From NCBI GenBank assembly GCA_029287555.1, contig JARFQX010000945.1, positions 1 to 8,118 on the forward strand: a stretch of DNA of 8,118 nt, read 5' to 3'. Every line of letters begins with the position of its first letter. Positions within the stretch are counted from its first letter, which is position 1. Shown one piece after another: positions 5,343 through 8,118 of this stretch. The DNA comes from Rubripirellula sp. (GTDB taxonomy: Bacteria > Planctomycetota > Planctomycetia > Pirellulales > Pirellulaceae). Both the position numbers and the translations under genes were made by a program. Below the pieces are notes generated by a model, which was not told where the DNA came from, ran no database searches, and was given only the letters and a program-made list of their open reading frames with translations.

Positions 5343-6029
5343 GTGGTCTTCTGGTCCAACCTGATGCCGATCCTGCTCTGTTTCGCTGCGGGTTTGGCGA
5401 GCGAGACACCATCGCTTGCACGGATAAGTCGATTTTCGACCGTGGTTGCCCTGTTACTCTTGGCGGCCGCTTACGCTTTGATCCCCTATTCGCGTCCGGT
5501 GTTGGCTCCGGTCTCTCTGGGCGAAGGGAGCAGCTGGCAGGGGGATGTGTGTCTGCAGAGCCATCCTTCCACGTGTGCCCCGGCGGCCGCGGCGACGCTG
5601 CTCCGACTCAGTGGGATCGAGGCGGGCGAGCAGGAACTGGTCCGTGCCTGTTTAACGAGTTCCTACGGCACCGAACCGCTCGGGTTGTACCGCGGTTTAG
5701 CCCTTTCGACCCGCGGTCCTCTTGTTCCCCGGGTTGCGGACTCGGATCCGCTCGCCTGGGAACGTCGGGGCGAGCTTCCCAACATCGCATTGGTCCGGTT
5801 TGAAACGCCGAGCCGCGAGGATCACGTGTTGGCACGTCATGAACGTCGTGGTTCTTTGCGCTGGTTGCTCGGACCCAGAAGTGAAGGCCATGCGATCGTG
5901 GTGCTGGGCCAGGATGGTGACGGTAACTGGCAGATAGCGGATCCCGCCATCGGAACGACGACGTGGAGTCGCGATGAATTCCTCGGTCGCTTCACGGGCG
6001 ATGCCATCTATCTGGCCAACACACGCTAG
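5343..6029 (+). CDS. C39-like cysteine peptidase domain, membrane-anchored
   Basis: From the GTG at 5343 this gives 228 residues. It has a hydrophobic segment near 4-20, a strong membrane helix near 31-48, then an extracytoplasmic or cytoplasmic papain-like C39 domain from about 65. The signature is complete: oxyanion glutamine Gln72 and nucleophile Cys78 in LQSHPSTCAPAAAATLLRL, His183 in EGHAIVVLG, and Asp200 in IADPAIGTTTW. C39 peptidases cleave double-glycine leader peptides, usually as the N-terminal domain of ABC exporters. Here no ABC domain follows and no exporter or leader-peptide gene is nearby, so the substrate is unknown. No Shine-Dalgarno precedes the GTG, and a start at the ATG at 5364 would cut the first helix, which favours translation having once begun at 5154. 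The catalytic set looks intact, so the disruption would be recent or bypassed. The stop overlaps that of the convergent DUF1501 gene. Confidence 0.75.
   Translation: MVFWSNLMPILLCFAAGLASETPSLARISRFSTVVALLLLAAAYALIPYSRPVLAPVSLGEGSSWQGDVCLQSHPSTCAPAAAATLLRLSGIEAGEQELVRACLTSSYGTEPLGLYRGLALSTRGPLVPRVADSDPLAWERRGELPNIALVRFETPSREDHVLARHERRGSLRWLLGPRSEGHAIVVLGQDGDGNWQIADPAIGTTTWSRDEFLGRFTGDAIYLANTR
6026..6029. other. CTAG shared by two convergent stop codons
   Basis: The plus-strand C39 gene ends with TAG at 6027-6029 and the minus-strand DUF1501 gene ends with TAG read from 6028 to 6026. The palindrome CTAG therefore supplies both stops, and the genes abut tail-to-tail with no spacer. No intrinsic terminator can sit between them, so transcripts must end inside the opposite gene or run antisense. 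Confidence 0.85.
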
Positions 6030-7435
6030 CTGAGGATTGGGTGCAGGACTCGGGAGGGTTCGACGCCGGTCAACCTCATGTCCAGTCCTTGGAACTTGTA
6101 GGTGAATCGTTCATGATCGATACCGAGCACGTGCAGCATGGTCGCATGAAAATCGTGCACCGAGACGACGTCTTCCACGGCGTTGTATCCGAATTCGTCT
6201 GTCGCGCCATAGGTGACACCCCCTCGCACGCCCCCTCCGGCCATCCAGAACGTAAAGCCCTTGATATGGTGATCTCGGCCCGGGTTGTTTCCCCCTCCTT
6301 GCGACATCGGTGTGCGACCAAACTCACCCCCCCATATCACCAAGGTGTCCTTGAGCATTCCACGTTGCTTGAGGTCTTCGATCAGCGCCCAGCTGGCCCG
6401 GTCGACCAACTCACCCGTCACCTTCACGCCATTCTTGACGCCGCCGTGATGATCCCAACCGCGGTGATAGAGTTGGATGAAGCGAACACCGCGTTCGGCG
6501 AGACGACGGGCTAGCAGACAGTTGCTGGCGAAGCTTCCGTCGCCCGGTTTGGCGCCGTAGAGGTCCAGAATGTGTTGCGGCTCGTCCGACACATCCACTA
6601 GGTCCGGGACGCTGGCCTGCATCTTGAAGGCAAGCTCATATTGCGAGATCGCCGTGGCGATCTCGGGATTGTCGACGTCGTGATTGCGGAGGCGATTGAG
6701 TTCGTTCACGGCCTCGACCACTCGTTCTTGGTCGGATCGCGTCACGCCGGGCGGATTGCTGACGTAGAGAACCGGATCCCCTTTGGCGTGAAAGTGCACG
6801 CCCTGGTACTTGCTGGGAAGGAATCCACTGTGCCACTGACGCGAGGCGATCGGTTGCGACTGCCCACCGCCGACGGACGTCAGAACCACAAATCCCGGCA
6901 GGTCCTCGGCTTCGCTTCCAAGACCGTATTGAATCCAAGACCCCATGCAGGGCCGCCCGGAGATCTGCGTTCCGCAGTTCATGAACGTGTGCGCCGGATC
7001 GTGGTTGATTTGCTGCGTCGTCATCGAGCGAACGATCGCAATTTCGTCCGCGATCTTAGGAATGTGCGCGAAGACATCGGAGATTTCCTGACCAGATTTG
7101 CCATGCTTGGAAAACGAAAACTGAGGGGCCAGACACTTAAGCTCCTTTCCCTGCAGCTGCGCAATCGGCTGGCCCTCGGTGATCGAAGCCGGCATTGGCT
7201 GGCCATCGAGTTCCTTGAGTTTGGGTTTGTAATCAAAGGTCTCCAGGTGTGAGGGCCCGCCTGCCATGCACAGAAAGATGACGCGACGCGCCCGGGGTGG
7301 AAAGTGAGGCTTGACGTGCCCAGTCACGCCGGCATTCGCGTGCCGTTCGCCAAACATTTGACTCGCTAAAGCCAGCGAACCGATCCCCATGGTCGATCGG
7401 TTCAGGAAGGTACGTCGGTTGAGCATCTGGGTCAT
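6026..7435 (-). CDS. DUF1501 family protein, Tat-exported
   Basis: This 469-residue protein belongs to the DUF1501 family, which has an alkaline phosphatase/sulfatase-like fold. Its substrate is not established. I start it at the ATG at 7435, 17 nt after the stop of the upstream DUF1553 gene. GGGAG lies 7 nt before it, and a longer TAAGGAG overlaps that stop. The N-terminus NRRTFLNRS (6-14) followed by a hydrophobic stretch is a twin-arginine signal, so the folded protein is exported. Family motifs in order are GGPSHLETFDYKP (59-71), RGWDHHGG (325-332), WGGEFGRTP (368-376), GRDHH (386-390) and HDFHATMLHVLGIDH (427-441). The His/Asp/Glu-rich motifs probably bind metal. The length is normal for the family. 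An in-frame start 25 codons upstream would overlap the DUF1553 gene and bury the Tat motif, so it is rejected. The last codons overlap the convergent C39 gene. Confidence 0.93.
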   Translation of the reverse strand: MTQMLNRRTFLNRSTMGIGSLALASQMFGERHANAGVTGHVKPHFPPRARRVIFLCMAGGPSHLETFDYKPKLKELDGQPMPASITEGQPIAQLQGKELKCLAPQFSFSKHGKSGQEISDVFAHIPKIADEIAIVRSMTTQQINHDPAHTFMNCGTQISGRPCMGSWIQYGLGSEAEDLPGFVVLTSVGGGQSQPIASRQWHSGFLPSKYQGVHFHAKGDPVLYVSNPPGVTRSDQERVVEAVNELNRLRNHDVDNPEIATAISQYELAFKMQASVPDLVDVSDEPQHILDLYGAKPGDGSFASNCLLARRLAERGVRFIQLYHRGWDHHGGVKNGVKVTGELVDRASWALIEDLKQRGMLKDTLVIWGGEFGRTPMSQGGGNNPGRDHHIKGFTFWMAGGGVRGGVTYGATDEFGYNAVEDVVSVHDFHATMLHVLGIDHERFTYKFQGLDMRLTGVEPSRVLHPILS

Positions 7436-7442
7436 GGAACGA

Positions 7443-7455
7443 CTCCCGCTCCTTA
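7443..7455 (-). promoter_or_regulatory. Ribosome binding site overlapping the upstream stop codon
   Basis: Reading the minus strand, the stop TAA of the DUF1553 gene forms the start of TAAGGAG (7455-7449), a near-perfect anti-Shine-Dalgarno match 13 nt before the DUF1501 ATG. A second site, GGGAG (7447-7443), has the more usual 7-nt spacing. This layout decides the ATG at 7435 as the start and suggests translational coupling of the two genes. Confidence 0.6.
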
Positions 7456-8118
7456 GAATCGTGAGGTGGTTTCGTAAGCATTCAAGATGGCTCGCGCGAC
7501 CTGCGACCACGCGGCGAGTTCGCCCACGTCCTTCGCGGCGGGTTGATCGGCGCGTCCAACCTGCAGCAGGGCCCGAGCGTCCTCGGGGGATGCTGCATAA
7601 CGCTCAAGTTGTTCTTGGTAGAGCGATCGCAAGACTCGGAGTTCCTCGGCGCGCGGCTCCCGAGTCATGGCGGTGTGGATGGCCCAAGTCAGGCGCGAGT
7701 CTGTGTCGTCCCCGGAACGCATGATCCGTTCACCAAAAACGCGGGCGGCCTCGACAAAGATTGGATCGTTCAATAGCACCAACGCTTGCTGCGGGATATT
7801 CGATCGCGATCGTTCAGCGGTGCATTCCTCGCGAGAGGGCGCATCAAAAGCGAGCATCGAAGGGTGCAGGAACGTGCGGCACCAGAAGGTGTAGATGCCG
7901 CGTCGATAGAGGGCCGAGCCCGAATCGGCTTGCCACTGGCGTTTGGGAAAGTTGAGGTGCTGCCAGTAACCGGCGGGCTGATAGGGCTTGACACTCTTTC
8001 CCCCGACACGATCCTTCGCGAGAAGCCCGCTGATGGATAGAGCCGTATCGCGAACAAACTCCGCTTCGAGCCTCCAACGCCCCTGACGACTGTAGAGCGC
8101 ATTGAGGGGATCGGCTGC
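7453..8118 (-). CDS. DUF1553 (planctomycete cytochrome-associated) protein, C-terminal part
   Basis: This frame is open to the right edge of the window, so only the C-terminal 221 residues are seen; the true start lies beyond 8118. Landmarks of the DUF1553 domain are RLEAEFVRDTALSISGLL (16-33 of the visible part), SVKPYQPAGYW (42-52), YRRGIYTFWCRTFLHPSMLAFDAPSRE (split over 71-97) and NIPQQALVLLND (107-118). Full-length relatives carry an N-terminal haem-binding planctomycete cytochrome C domain and a DUF1549 domain. These cannot be checked here. The family is usually exported and found directly upstream of DUF1501 genes, exactly as here (17-nt gap, same strand), so the two are likely co-transcribed and act together outside the cytoplasm, possibly in breakdown of complex polymers. 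That role is inferred, not shown. Confidence 0.92.
   Translation of the reverse strand, partial: AADPLNALYSRQGRWRLEAEFVRDTALSISGLLAKDRVGGKSVKPYQPAGYWQHLNFPKRQWQADSGSALYRRGIYTFWCRTFLHPSMLAFDAPSREECTAERSRSNIPQQALVLLNDPIFVEAARVFGERIMRSGDDTDSRLTWAIHTAMTREPRAEELRVLRSLYQEQLERYAASPEDARALLQVGRADQPAAKDVGELAAWSQVARAILNAYETTSRF

Noticed and set aside
5334..5380. TGA as a selenocysteine codon
   Set aside because: No convincing bacterial selenocysteine insertion hairpin can be drawn just after the TGA, and the position falls in a loop between membrane helices rather than an active site.
6641..7252. A 203-codon plus-strand open frame
   Set aside because: Antisense to the DUF1501 gene, with no recognisable motifs.

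Overview
The window looks like a moderately GC-rich planctomycete chromosome, most likely of the Rhodopirellula/Pirellulaceae type. The main support is the right-hand pair of minus-strand genes, a DUF1553 cytochrome-associated protein followed by a Tat-exported DUF1501 protein. This tandem arrangement is expanded in Planctomycetes. Large, repeat-rich intergenic DNA and weak or absent Shine-Dalgarno sites also fit. Lineage is inferred from protein families, not from a marker gene.

Region 1 (1 to about 1540) is the 3' part of a group II intron: a full-length reverse transcriptase/maturase ORF followed within 10 nt by an RNA domain V-like hairpin. Domain V deviates at its catalytic triad pair and in its terminal loop, and no convincing domain VI follows, so the element may be decaying. 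Its 5' ribozyme half lies outside the window. Region 2 (about 1540-2600) has no convincing gene. It holds a mosaic of inverted repeats: a 60-nt imperfect hairpin built on a 10-nt ATTAG period, several compact GC-rich stem-loops, and a motif containing GAGGCCGACACAT that recurs in both orientations.

Region 3 (2602-4957) is a divergent pair. A DusB-type tRNA-dihydrouridine synthase is on the minus strand and an exported aldose 1-epimerase on the plus strand. The 139 nt between their starts carry two perfect palindromes. Region 4 (about 5089-6029) has a promoter-like sequence with a direct repeat, then a membrane-anchored C39-like cysteine peptidase. An in-frame TGA splits its reading frame into a 60-residue two-helix piece and a 228-residue two-helix plus peptidase piece. 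Region 5 (6026-8118, minus strand) is the DUF1553/DUF1501 pair, probably one transcription unit. Its last stop codon shares the tetranucleotide CTAG with the stop codon of the convergent C39 gene.

The genes do not form one obvious pathway. The most unusual items are the interrupted C39 membrane peptidase, the atypical intron domain V, and the structured repeat mosaic. I see no clearly new multi-gene system.
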